From Streptomycetales bacterium (GTDB taxonomy: Bacteria; Actinomycetota; Actinomycetes; Prado026): DNA of 23,149 nt. Below the pieces are notes generated by a model that saw nothing but the letters and a program-made list of their open reading frames with translations, ran no database searches and was not told the DNA's origin. Of this stretch, positions 7,531 to 13,998 are shown piece by piece. The DNA lies in assembly GCA_025361995.1 (NCBI GenBank), contig JANYIP010000191.1, positions 1-23,149 of the forward strand. Reading direction: 5' to 3'. A program made the translations under genes and the position numbers. Numbering within the stretch: the stretch's first letter is position 1; every line of letters starts with the position of its first letter.

Positions 7531-8214
7531 GTGCAGATGACCGACGTGAGCGCGCAGCCCGATCTGGTGCGGCCGATCAGGGTGTTCCTGCTCGACGACC
7601 ACGAGGTGGTACGTCGAGGCGTCCAGGACCTGCTGGAGGCCGAGGACGACATCGAGGTCGTCGGCGAGGGCGCCACGGCTGCGCAGGCGCTGGCCCGGAT
7701 TCCCGCGCTGCGCCCGGACGTCGCGATCCTCGACGTCCGGCTCCCCGACGGGGACGGCGTCAGCGTGTGCCGCGAGCTCCGGTCCAAGATGCCCGAGCTG
7801 GCCTGTCTGATGCTGACGTCGTTCGCCGACGACGACGCCCTCTTCGACGCGATCATGGCGGGTGCTGCCGGATACGTGCTGAAGCAGATCCGCGGCAGTG
7901 ACCTCGCCGGCGCTGTCCGTACTGTCGCCGCCGGACAGTCGCTGCTCGACCCGCGGACCACCGCGAAGGTCATGGAGCGACTGCGCAGCAGCCCGGACCT
8001 GCACGACCCGCTGCAGGGGCTGACCGAGCGCGAGCGCGAGATCCTGACACTGATCGGTGAGGGCATGACGAACCGGCAGATCGGCGAGAAGCTGCACCTG
8101 GCGGAGAAGACGGTCAAGAACTACGTGTCCAACTTGTTCGCCAAGCTCGGGATGGAACGTCGCACCCAGGCGGCTGTCTTCGCCGCGGACCTTCGCAGGG
8201 ACCCTCCCCGCTAG
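7531..8214 (+). CDS. devR: DosR/DevR-like NarL-family response regulator
   Basis: This 227-residue two-component regulator has a receiver domain (about 16-133) and a LuxR-type helix-turn-helix (about 163-222). Receiver residues are Asp22 and Asp23 (LLDDHE), phospho-acceptor Asp68 (AILDVRLPDGDG), Thr96 and Lys118. The DNA-binding part, with LTERERE, EGMTNRQI and AEKTVKNYVSNLFAKLGMERR followed by TQAAVFA, is almost the same as in mycobacterial DosR, including the Lys and Asn that contact the box. It is predicted to bind the GGGACC-type elements found in this window. GTG 7531 or ATG 7537 could be the start, and neither has a strong ribosome-binding site. The cognate kinase is probably the GAF kinase encoded at 8723-10468. 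It lies next to usp, acg, cydAB and a CBS gene, its usual targets. Confidence 0.93.
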   Translation: MQMTDVSAQPDLVRPIRVFLLDDHEVVRRGVQDLLEAEDDIEVVGEGATAAQALARIPALRPDVAILDVRLPDGDGVSVCRELRSKMPELACLMLTSFADDDALFDAIMAGAAGYVLKQIRGSDLAGAVRTVAAGQSLLDPRTTAKVMERLRSSPDLHDPLQGLTEREREILTLIGEGMTNRQIGEKLHLAEKTVKNYVSNLFAKLGMERRTQAAVFAADLRRDPPR

Positions 8215-8254
8215 GCGCTCGTCAGCTGGCCGGCGGAGGTTGGGTCGGCATGAG

Positions 8255-8674
8255 TCAGGCCGAGTCCGACGCGACGGTGATCCGCCGCCCGGTCACCAGA
8301 GCCGGCGTCAGCCTGACGAAGCGTGAGCCGGCTGGCTCGACCCAGGAGGGGATGTTGAGTGTGCTGACGTGGCGCTCCTGCGCCAGGTCGGTCACGACCC
8401 TGGCGATGCCCGTGACGACCACGCTCCAGCCCGTGCGCTCCACCTCGTCGAACGCGTCCGCCTCGAAGGCGATCACGGTGCCCTCGCGCGCTGCCGTCAG
8501 CTTGGCCCCCGCCGCGCTGCGGAAGACTACGTCGCCGGAGTCCATCACGTACGCGACGGGGAGGGCGGTCGGGAGGGCCGCCTCGGTGAGGATGACCCGG
8601 CCGATGCCGGCACCGGCCAGCAGGCGCATGCACTCGTCTCGACCAAGCATGGCAGGAACGAGGTGCGCGGACAC
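8255..8674 (-). CDS. PNPOx-like split-barrel flavin protein
   Basis: This 139-residue protein has the pyridoxamine 5'-phosphate oxidase-like split barrel: CMRLLAGAGIGRVILTEAA, then PTALPVAYVMDSGDVVFRSAAGAKL, then AREGTVIAFEADAFDE and TGWSVVVTGIA. Such proteins bind FMN, F420 or haem, and small ones are frequent in actinobacterial stress clusters. The exact substrate is unknown. GTG 8674 is the longest start. ATG 8650 (MLGRDECM) is an alternative that omits eight residues. Neither has a good ribosome-binding site. It lies 48 bp downstream of the histidine kinase on the same strand, but that gap holds its own DosR-type box, so it may be read both with the kinase and from its own activated promoter. 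Confidence 0.85.
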   Translation of the reverse strand: MSAHLVPAMLGRDECMRLLAGAGIGRVILTEAALPTALPVAYVMDSGDVVFRSAAGAKLTAAREGTVIAFEADAFDEVERTGWSVVVTGIARVVTDLAQERHVSTLNIPSWVEPAGSRFVRLTPALVTGRRITVASDSA

Positions 8675-8710
8675 CGGCCCACTGTGCGGCCGCGCAAGAC
8701 CGGGGCGCCA

Positions 8711-8724
8711 GGGACCAATGGCCT
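8711..8724. promoter_or_regulatory. DosR-type box upstream of the PNPOx-like gene
   Basis: GGGACCAATGGCCT matches the GGGACCnnnGGCC pattern of the other boxes. It touches the last codon of the histidine kinase gene and is centred 43 bp before the GTG at 8674, the right distance to activate a leaderless transcript of the PNPOx-like gene. Confidence 0.6.
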
Positions 8725-10468
8725 AGTCGTGCGCGGTGCCGTCGATGGGGCCGCCATCGATCGGTACCCGCCAGACAAGCTCGGTTCCACCGCTGTCCAG
8801 GGCGGCTGCCGTGAAGCTTCCGCCGTGCTCAGCTGCCCGCTCGGCGAGGTTGTGCATGCCGCTGCGCCGACCGCCCTCCGGCAGCCCGATCCCGTCGTCG
8901 CGGATGACCATGGTGACGTTGTCGGCGTCAGCCTGGACGGTGACCTCGACGTTCTTCGCCTCCGCGTGCCTGGCCACGTTCGACAGGCCTTCGACGAGTA
9001 CGGCGACCAGGTGCGGGACCAGCTCGACCGGGACGGTGCTGTCGACGGGACCGTCGAACCGGACCGACGGGGCGAAGACCAAGGAGTCGCTGGCACGGTC
9101 GACGACGTCGAGCAGCTGGGCACGCAGGTCAGTCCCGCCGAAGCGGGTCGGAGTCGCCAAGGCGTAGATCGCTGTCCGGATCTCGCGGATCGTGGTGTCC
9201 AGCTCGTCGACGACGCGCCTGACCCGCCCGACCGCCTCCTCGCTGTCGAGCAGCCGAGCAGTGCTCTCGAGCTGCATGCCGCTGGCGAACAGTCGCTGGA
9301 CCACCAGGTCGTGCAGGTCACGCGCGATCCGGTCCCGGTCCTCGTAGAGGTGCACGCGCTCGCCCTCGCGCCGGGCCTCCGCGAGCTGCAGGGCGACCGC
9401 GGCCTGGCCCGCGAAAACCTCGAGCATCGCTGCCGCCTGGCTGACGAACGGCATCCCTCCGGCCGGCATGATCACGGCGAGCAGGCCGCGGACGCCGCCG
9501 GAGTCGCGCAGCTGGACAAGCATCGTGAGGCCGCTGACCCCGTCCAGCGCGGCGCCTACTGGGTCACCGGGTTCCAGCCGGGCCGTCGTGACGGCCTCGG
9601 TCGACCGGAACGCGCGCCCGATGAGCGTGCCCTCGATGGCCACGGCCAGCCCTTGAAGCCGAGACGCGTCGTCCCCGTCCGTGACCTCGACGACGAGCGA
9701 GTGGTGCGCGGTCGGCAACGCGATGAAGGTCGTCCTGGCCTCGGCGATCTCGCGAGCCCGACGAGCGACGACCCCGAGGGCCGTCCCGGACTCAGTCCCG
9801 GAGAGCAGCGACGTGGTCACCTCGGCTGCCGCCTGCAGCCAGCGTTCGCGGCGGCGCGCCTCCTCGTAGAGACGGGCGTTCTCGACGGCGACACCGGCAG
9901 CCGTCGCCAGCGCCACGACCACTCTCTCGTCCTCGTCGTCGAAGGCGCTGCCGTCGCGCTTCTCGGTCAGGTAGAGGTTGCCGAACACCTCGTCCCGCAC
10001 CCGCACCGGTACACCCAGGAAGCTCGTCATCTTCGGATGGTTCGGCGGGAAGCCGTACGAGGCCTCGTGATCGGCCAGGTTGTCCAGCCGGAGCGGGTGC
10101 GGCTCACGGATCAGCAGCCCGAGGATCCCGCGTCCGGACGGGAGCGACCCGATGGTCGCGCGGGCCTCGTCGTCGATCCCGACAGTCAGGAACTGAGAGA
10201 GCCGGTCGTTGTCCCCGATGACTCCGAGCGCGCCGTAGCTGGCGTCCACGAGCGTCACCGCAGCCTCGATGATCCGGTAGAGCACGGTGTTGAGGTCCAG
10301 CTCGCTGCCCACCGCAACGATGGCCTCGAGCAGGCTGTGCGAGCGGTCGCGCATCGCCAGGATCCGGCGCAGCCGGTCCTCCACCTCGGCGAGCAGCTCA
10401 TCGAGCTGAAGGCTGGGCAGGGGCCCGGACGGTTGGCTGGCCCGGCCAGGCGGTGCGGTCGCGTCCAC
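8723..10468 (-). CDS. devS: DosS/DosT-like GAF-GAF sensor histidine kinase
   Basis: This 581-residue soluble kinase has the domain order of mycobacterial DosS and DosT: a short coiled N-terminus, GAF-A (about 60-200), GAF-B (about 220-365), HisKA_3 (about 375-440) and HATPase (about 480-575). GAF-A contains GFPPNHPKMTSFLGVPVRVR followed by DEVFGNLYLT. His144 sits where the proximal haem ligand His149 of DosS lies, so haem-based sensing of O2, NO or CO is predicted. The phospho-acceptor is His386 (IARDLHDLVVQRL). The ATPase domain has Asn497 (EGLSNVARHA), DDGIGLP and RSGMHNL. The GTG at 10468 has only a weak ribosome-binding site, and a later ATG at residue 39 is possible. It should phosphorylate the nearby DosR-like regulator. 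It diverges from the CBS gene across a candidate DosR box. Confidence 0.92.
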   Translation of the reverse strand: MDATAPPGRASQPSGPLPSLQLDELLAEVEDRLRRILAMRDRSHSLLEAIVAVGSELDLNTVLYRIIEAAVTLVDASYGALGVIGDNDRLSQFLTVGIDDEARATIGSLPSGRGILGLLIREPHPLRLDNLADHEASYGFPPNHPKMTSFLGVPVRVRDEVFGNLYLTEKRDGSAFDDEDERVVVALATAAGVAVENARLYEEARRRERWLQAAAEVTTSLLSGTESGTALGVVARRAREIAEARTTFIALPTAHHSLVVEVTDGDDASRLQGLAVAIEGTLIGRAFRSTEAVTTARLEPGDPVGAALDGVSGLTMLVQLRDSGGVRGLLAVIMPAGGMPFVSQAAAMLEVFAGQAAVALQLAEARREGERVHLYEDRDRIARDLHDLVVQRLFASGMQLESTARLLDSEEAVGRVRRVVDELDTTIREIRTAIYALATPTRFGGTDLRAQLLDVVDRASDSLVFAPSVRFDGPVDSTVPVELVPHLVAVLVEGLSNVARHAEAKNVEVTVQADADNVTMVIRDDGIGLPEGGRRSGMHNLAERAAEHGGSFTAAALDSGGTELVWRVPIDGGPIDGTAHD

Positions 10469-10531
10469 GGGGCCAGCCTGGCACGTCCGCGTGCCGCGCG
10501 TGCACCGCGGCGGGCGCAGACGCCCCGGCTG

Positions 10532-10545
10532 AGGCCTTTTGGCCC
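10532..10545. promoter_or_regulatory. DosR-like palindrome between devS and the CBS gene
   Basis: AGGCCTTTTGGCCC (GGGCCAAAAGGCCT on the other strand) resembles the boxes elsewhere in the island, but its arm is GGGCC rather than GGGAC. It lies about 63 bp before the CBS start and about 64 bp before the kinase start. A GGCACG-TCCG-CGTGCC inverted repeat (10480-10495) lies between it and the kinase start. Confidence 0.45.
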
Positions 10546-10607
10546 TGGCTGCGCCGGCGGCGGAGCCTGCACTCTCAGGGGGAGATCGCCGTCTGCGGGA
10601 GGTTCAC

Positions 10608-11114
10608 ATGTCAGCCACATCGGTGCAGAGCTATGAAGCCCCCGAGCCTTCGCCGCGCCCGGTTCACGCCGGTGACGTGATGGCAGCGCCGGTGGTGACG
10701 GTCTCGGCCGACGACTCCTTGTGGTCGGCCTGGACGATGCTGCACGGGTTCGGGCTGCGCTACCTCGTGGTGACCCGGGGCAGTCGCTGCGTCGGGGTCG
10801 TCGACGATCGGCAGATCGCCATGCAGTGGCCGCTCGGGATCTTGCAAGGCCACCCGGTGACGGTCGGCGAGCTCATGCGGCCCCGGGTGCGGTCGGTCCA
10901 GGTGGACACACCGATCCCGGTCGTAGCGCAGATCATGCTCGACGAGTGCATCGATGTCGTACCGGTCGTGAGCGCTCGCGGGGAGATCCAGGGGCTGGTC
11001 ACGGTCGGGGAGATGCTGGGCCTGTTGGCCGGCGGGGTGGGGACCAACGTCACACCGAGTCGGGGACCAGTGCCTCTGAGCGAGGCGCCGAGAAGCGGCC
11101 AGGCTCAGTCCTGA
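10608..11114 (+). CDS. Tandem CBS-domain protein, Hrp1-like
   Basis: This 168-residue cytoplasmic protein consists of two CBS domains. CBS1 (about 20-72) has HAGDVMAAPVVTVSADDSLWSAW and RYLVVTRGSRCVGVVDDRQI. CBS2 (about 86-142) has VGELMRPRVRSVQVDTPI and DVVPVVSARGEIQGLVTVGEML. The pair forms a Bateman module, which often senses adenine nucleotides or acts as a regulatory dimer. Architecture and setting match hypoxic response protein 1 (Rv2626c), a DosR target, though the C-terminal tail here differs. The ATG at 10608 has GGGAGG five bases upstream. It is probably co-transcribed with the membrane protein gene 55 bp downstream. Ligand and partner are unknown. Confidence 0.88.
   Translation: MSATSVQSYEAPEPSPRPVHAGDVMAAPVVTVSADDSLWSAWTMLHGFGLRYLVVTRGSRCVGVVDDRQIAMQWPLGILQGHPVTVGELMRPRVRSVQVDTPIPVVAQIMLDECIDVVPVVSARGEIQGLVTVGEMLGLLAGGVGTNVTPSRGPVPLSEAPRSGQAQS
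11040..11076. promoter_or_regulatory. Two weak DosR-like sites inside the 3' end of the CBS gene
   Basis: GGGACCAACGTCAC (11040-11053) and GGGACCAGTGCCTC (11063-11076) each have a good left arm and a degenerate right arm. They start 23 bp apart, like the spacing in the other divergent regions. They could serve an internal promoter for the membrane protein gene starting at 11170. They may also be coincidence in GC-rich coding DNA. Confidence 0.3.
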
Positions 11115-11169
11115 CCGAACGGATCGCTTGGCCGGTCAGGAAGACCCGGCCCGAGAACTGGAGACCACG

Positions 11170-11748
11170 ATGCGCCGCAAGACTTTCGACACACTCGTAT
11201 CTGGCGGAGCGCTCATTGTTGCCGTCGTCATGCTCTTCGCCGGGATCCTAGGATTCTGGGCCTACTCCTTCACCAACAGTCAGGTCCACGACCAGCTGGC
11301 GTCGCAGAAGATCTTCTTCCCGCCGGCGGGAAGCAAGGCCATCGCCGGCCCGGAGTTCACAGCGCTCCAGCAGTACGCCGGACAGCAGCTCACCACCGGC
11401 GCCCAGGCCGAGGCGTACGCGAACCACTTCATCGCCGTGCACCTCACCGAGGTGGCGGGCGGCAAGACGTACGCACAGGTGAGCTCGGCAGCGCAGGCTG
11501 ACCCGACGAACACCACCTTGCAGGGCCAGGTGAACACCCTCTTCAAGGGCAACACCTTGCGCGGACTGCTGCTGAACGCGTACGCCTTCTGGAAGGTTGG
11601 CCAGATCGCGCTCATCGCCTCGATCGTGTTCCTGGTCGGTGCGGCGGGTCTGTTCCTCCTGGCAGGGCTGGGACTGCGGCACGCACGTCGCACTCCCGCC
11701 GACGCAGAGATCTTGCTCCCGCACACTGCGGTACCGGTCGGCGTCTAG
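11170..11748 (+). CDS. Small two-helix membrane protein of unknown function
   Basis: This 192-residue protein is not recognised as a named family. It has an N-terminal transmembrane helix (about 8-34, with GGALIVAVVMLFAGILGFWAY), an approximately 110-residue polar domain that contains HDQLASQKIFFPP and repeated mentions of Q, A and T, and a second helix near the C-terminus (about 143-172, with IALIASIVFLVGAAGLFLLAG). A short basic and then acidic tail follows. The middle domain is probably extracytoplasmic and the two ends cytoplasmic, judged from the basic residues flanking the helices. The ATG at 11170 follows CTGGAGACC. Its place 55 bp after the CBS gene suggests a shared transcript and thus membership in the hypoxia regulon. 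Confidence 0.8.
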   Translation: MRRKTFDTLVSGGALIVAVVMLFAGILGFWAYSFTNSQVHDQLASQKIFFPPAGSKAIAGPEFTALQQYAGQQLTTGAQAEAYANHFIAVHLTEVAGGKTYAQVSSAAQADPTNTTLQGQVNTLFKGNTLRGLLLNAYAFWKVGQIALIASIVFLVGAAGLFLLAGLGLRHARRTPADAEILLPHTAVPVGV

Positions 11749-11754
11749 CCGTAG

Positions 11755-11806
11755 CGACCGGCGCAACCGAGATGTCAGTGCCTTGACGTCAAGGTTGCGC
11801 CGGTCG
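11755..11806. repeat. 14-bp perfect inverted repeat around a TTGACGTCAA palindrome
   Basis: CGACCGGCGCAACC (11755-11768) pairs perfectly with GGTTGCGCCGGTCG (11793-11806) across a 24-base loop. The loop ends in the 10-bp palindrome TTGACGTCAA (11783-11792). The structure starts 6 bases after the membrane protein stop and ends 6 bases before a TATACT -10 element, so it may be a terminator, an operator for the next transcript, or both. No T-tract follows. Confidence 0.7.
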
Positions 11807-11812
11807 TTCCGA

Positions 11813-11825
11813 TATACTGGGTGAA
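11813..11825 (+). promoter_or_regulatory. -10 element of a small-RNA promoter
   Basis: TATACT at 11813-11818 is a near-ideal -10 hexamer and unusual in such GC-rich DNA. It predicts a start near 11825. The region 17-18 bases upstream (TCAAGG) is a poor -35 and overlaps the inverted-repeat structure, so activation or repression through that element is possible. Confidence 0.55.
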
Positions 11826-11977
11826 GCAACCCGCCAAGAGGTTGCCCGGAGCGCTTCGGCGCCTGGTCCGCTGCTCCGCTCCTCTCAGTGTAAATCCGAG
11901 GGGCCCGGGCAGCTGAATCACCGCTCGTCTCCGCTGCAGTGACGCGTCGTAGACGAGGTCGAACGGAAGGACTCGTC

Positions 11978-12013
11978 ATGTACGAGAAGGACTACGGTCC
12001 CTGGGACGACTAG
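11978..12013 (+). CDS. 11-residue ORF inside the structured RNA
   Basis: ATG at 11978 opens the peptide MYEKDYGPWDD, ending at TAG 12011-12013. GGAAGG stands seven bases upstream and lies in the loop of a 6-bp hairpin (GACGAG/CTCGTC) that abuts the ATG. The peptide is acidic and aromatic with no hydrophobic stretch, so it is not a signal or membrane peptide, and it lacks the runs of one amino acid expected in attenuation leaders. A strong terminator begins nine bases after the stop. The good ribosome-binding site and the immediate stop-then-terminator layout argue for real translation. The function is unknown, and chance is not excluded for so short an ORF. Confidence 0.45.
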   Translation: MYEKDYGPWDD

Positions 12014-12021
12014 GGATCTCC

Positions 12022-12054
12022 AAGCCCCCGACCGGGTCATCCGGTCGGGGGCTT
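12022..12054 (+). terminator. Strong intrinsic terminator of the small RNA
   Basis: AAGCCCCCGACCGG (12022-12035) pairs perfectly with CCGGTCGGGGGCTT (12041-12054) over the loop GTCAT. A CTTCGT tail follows, as is common for actinobacterial terminators without long T-runs. It also lies just beyond the stop of the convergent FMN-binding gene and may protect that side too. Confidence 0.85.
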
Positions 12055-12066
12055 CTTCGTGCCCTG

Positions 12067-12600
12067 CTACTTCAGGTGAGCAGCGTCCAGCGCGGACTGC
12101 AGCGACTGCACGTAGCCGTTCGACGTGAATGTCGCTCCCGAGACCGTGTCGATCTGCGCGCTCTGTGCCGTCACTGTCTCCTGCTGCAGCAGCGGGATGG
12201 CATAGCTGTTGATCTCGCGGTCCCGCCCACCGCTCTGCGGGTAGTCGATAGCCGTGGCGGCGGTGATCTTGCCGGCGACGATCTGCAGCTGGACCTGCAC
12301 CGGTCCGTACTGGGTGTCCGCGGCGGCGCCGTTGACCACCACGGGAGTCGTCGACGAGCCAGTCCCCGAGCCAGCCGTGCTGCCGGTCGTGCTGCCCGTG
12401 CTGGCACCCGGAGCCGCCGCCACCACTCCTGCCGGCGCCACGACTCCGGGTCGGCGCTGAGTCGTCCCACGGTTGGTGCTCGTGGGGTAGAGCAGGAGGA
12501 CGGCCACGGTCGCGGCAGTGGCGGCCAGGACGGCGGCGTTGCGCCCCGTGGAGGCTCCGCTGGATCCGGCTGGCTTGCGTATTGAGGGCTGGGTCACCAC
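12067..12600 (-). CDS. Membrane-anchored FMN-binding domain protein (ApbE substrate)
   Basis: This 177-residue protein has an N-terminal transmembrane anchor (about 21-39, NAAVLAATAATVAVLLLYP), an S/T/G-rich linker (about 64-85) and a C-terminal FMN_bind domain (about 98-175). The domain holds IDTVSGATFTSNGY. D151-x-x-S-G-A-T157 is the motif to which ApbE attaches FMN through the Thr, so a covalently flavinylated extracytoplasmic electron carrier is predicted. Two GTG codons (12600, 12597) fit the start. AGGAG lies eight bases before the first, and the second overlaps the reductase stop as GTGA, so the two genes are translationally coupled. The natural electron donor is the ferric-reductase-like protein encoded just upstream, and the FMN transferase lies two genes up. 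The final acceptor is unknown. Confidence 0.88.
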   Translation of the reverse strand: MVTQPSIRKPAGSSGASTGRNAAVLAATAATVAVLLLYPTSTNRGTTQRRPGVVAPAGVVAAAPGASTGSTTGSTAGSGTGSSTTPVVVNGAAADTQYGPVQVQLQIVAGKITAATAIDYPQSGGRDREINSYAIPLLQQETVTAQSAQIDTVSGATFTSNGYVQSLQSALDAAHLK

Positions 12601-13964
12601 GAGAACCGCTCCTGGTGCAGCTGGTCCGGTGCGACCCCGGCGTCCAACGCTGCTGCGCAGGCCGCATCCATCCAGGCGTCCGGGCCGCACACGAACACGT
12701 CGTAGTGCTTGATCCCGGGGATCAGCCGCTGGAGGGCGGCGGAGTCGCTCCACTGGGCGGCAGCGGCGGGCAGCCACGAGTTGCGCCGGGTGATCCGCGG
12801 TCCGGTCAGGTAGTGGATGGTGATGCCGCGCCGCTTGGCCAGCCGCTCGAGCTCGGCCCGGAAGACCAGGTCCGGTTCGCTGCGGGCCCGGTAGACGAGC
12901 ACGGCGTCACCGGGGGCGTACGAGAGATCTTCGAGCAGTGCCCGCATCGGGCTGATCCCGATGCCGCACGCCAGCATCGCGACCTTGGTGCCGATGCGCT
13001 GCTCGCCGGTGAGCCGCCCATAGGGTCCCTCGAGCAGCACGCGAGTGCCGGGTCGCAGCTGGGCCAGCCGGCCGCTGCCGTCGCCAAGGTCCTTCGCGGT
13101 GATCTGGACCCGGTCGTGCCGCGGCGCCGCCGACAGCGAGTAGGGGTTGCCGCGCGACCAGCCGGGGCCGTCCATGAAGCGCCAGATGAAGAACTGGCCG
13201 GCTTGCACGGGGAGCCGGCCGAGACCGCGGCCGCCCATCTTCACGGTCACGACGTCCGGGCTCTCGCGGATCACCGAGGTGACCCGGATCTCGTGCCGGA
13301 ACGTACGCCACAGCGGCAGCGCTACCCGGAAGACGAGCACGGACCCGGCGGCGACCGCGTACAGCGACCACCAGTACGTCCGCGCCGCTGCCGAGGTGAC
13401 GAAGTCGTTTCCGGTCCAGATCTGGTGCGGCAGGGCAAGGCCCACCCCGATGTACGCGTACAGGTGGAGCAGGTGCCAGGACTCGTAGCGCAGGGCCCGC
13501 CTGGCAAGCCGGATGGAGGTGACCGCAACCAGCGTCAGGGCGGCGCTGCCGGCAGCTGCGAGCAGGATCCCGCCGTACGAGGTCAGCAGGTTCCAGGTCT
13601 CGTGGACGACGTCCGTGCGGTCACCGGTGGCGTAGCCCAAGGTGATGAGCAGGATGTGGAGGAGCATCAGGTTGAAGGACCAGAAGCCGACGAGCCGGTG
13701 CCGGCGGGCGAGGTCGTCCTGGCCATAGCTGCGCTCGATGATCGGGACGCGGGCCATCAAGAACACCTGGATGAGCATCAGGTCCGAGGCGACGAGGCCA
13801 GCCAGTCGGCCGAGCGAGATGAGGGCTGCGGACGGCGATGTGGTCAGCGACTGAGGTCCTTGCCCACGCACCCAGAGCAACGCCACCGCGAGGGAGGTGA
13901 CCCAGCAGGCCCCGGCCACGGCGTGCCGCCACCATGCCTGTGCGGGGCGCACCCGGGCCGTCAT
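12594..13964 (-). CDS. Ferric-reductase-like transmembrane flavoprotein (NAD(P)H-linked)
   Basis: This 456-residue protein joins a ferric-reductase-type transmembrane domain (about 12-215) to a ferredoxin-NADP reductase-like cytoplasmic part (about 225-456). Several histidines in or near the helices can bind two haems: His89, His103, His164, His167, His180. The FAD part shows QAGQFFIWRF and RGNPYSLSAAP (about 271-281). The nucleotide part shows ACGIGISPMRALL (about 332-344) and YDVFVCGPDAWMDAA. It should carry electrons from NAD(P)H through FAD and haem across the membrane, here probably to the FMN-binding protein encoded next and overlapping by a few bases. The ATG at 13964 is chosen as the first start before a normal N-terminus; only AGG precedes it. 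The 34 bases upstream are unusually T-rich on the plus strand. Confidence 0.9.
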   Translation of the reverse strand: MTARVRPAQAWWRHAVAGACWVTSLAVALLWVRGQGPQSLTTSPSAALISLGRLAGLVASDLMLIQVFLMARVPIIERSYGQDDLARRHRLVGFWSFNLMLLHILLITLGYATGDRTDVVHETWNLLTSYGGILLAAAGSAALTLVAVTSIRLARRALRYESWHLLHLYAYIGVGLALPHQIWTGNDFVTSAAARTYWWSLYAVAAGSVLVFRVALPLWRTFRHEIRVTSVIRESPDVVTVKMGGRGLGRLPVQAGQFFIWRFMDGPGWSRGNPYSLSAAPRHDRVQITAKDLGDGSGRLAQLRPGTRVLLEGPYGRLTGEQRIGTKVAMLACGIGISPMRALLEDLSYAPGDAVLVYRARSEPDLVFRAELERLAKRRGITIHYLTGPRITRRNSWLPAAAAQWSDSAALQRLIPGIKHYDVFVCGPDAWMDAACAAALDAGVAPDQLHQERFSW

Positions 13965-13998
13965 AACCTGAGAGTGACGGGTCTTTCTTAGTTTTTCC

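Larger units (their letters stand above)
11825..12060 (+). ncRNA. Candidate structured small RNA or peptide-encoding transcript
   Basis: From the predicted start near 11825 to the terminator ending near 12060, the sequence folds into several stems visible by eye. These are GCAACC/GGTTGC (11826-11831 with 11840-11845), a UUCG tetraloop hairpin GCGC-TTCG-GCGC (11851-11862), CTCCTC/GAGGGG (11879-11884 with 11898-11903), a long-range pair GCCCGG/CCGGGC (11844-11849 with 11905-11910) that encloses the middle stems, and GACGAG/CTCGTC (11952-11957 with 11972-11977). The last holds the ribosome-binding site of an 11-codon ORF in its loop. I do not recognise it as a known riboswitch or sRNA class. No gene follows on the same strand, so it seems to be a free-standing transcript rather than a leader. 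Confidence 0.5.

Noticed and set aside
8198..8211. GGGACCCTCCCCGC as a DosR box
   Set aside because: It lies in the last codons of the regulator gene, the right arm does not match, and no gene starts nearby at activator distance.
8369..10636. 755-codon open frame on the plus strand opposite the histidine kinase
   Set aside because: It is antisense to a kinase with complete GAF, HisKA_3 and HATPase motifs. The translation is Arg/Gly/Asp-rich with no domain and reflects GC-rich codon bias.
11825..12060. Small RNA as a known riboswitch, T-box or tmRNA
   Set aside because: No T-box motif, no tmRNA tag or acceptor stem, no recognised aptamer core, and no downstream gene in the same direction to control.
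12582..13991. 469-codon plus-strand frame opposite the reductase gene
   Set aside because: Shadow frame without motifs, opposite clear FAD and NAD(P) motifs.
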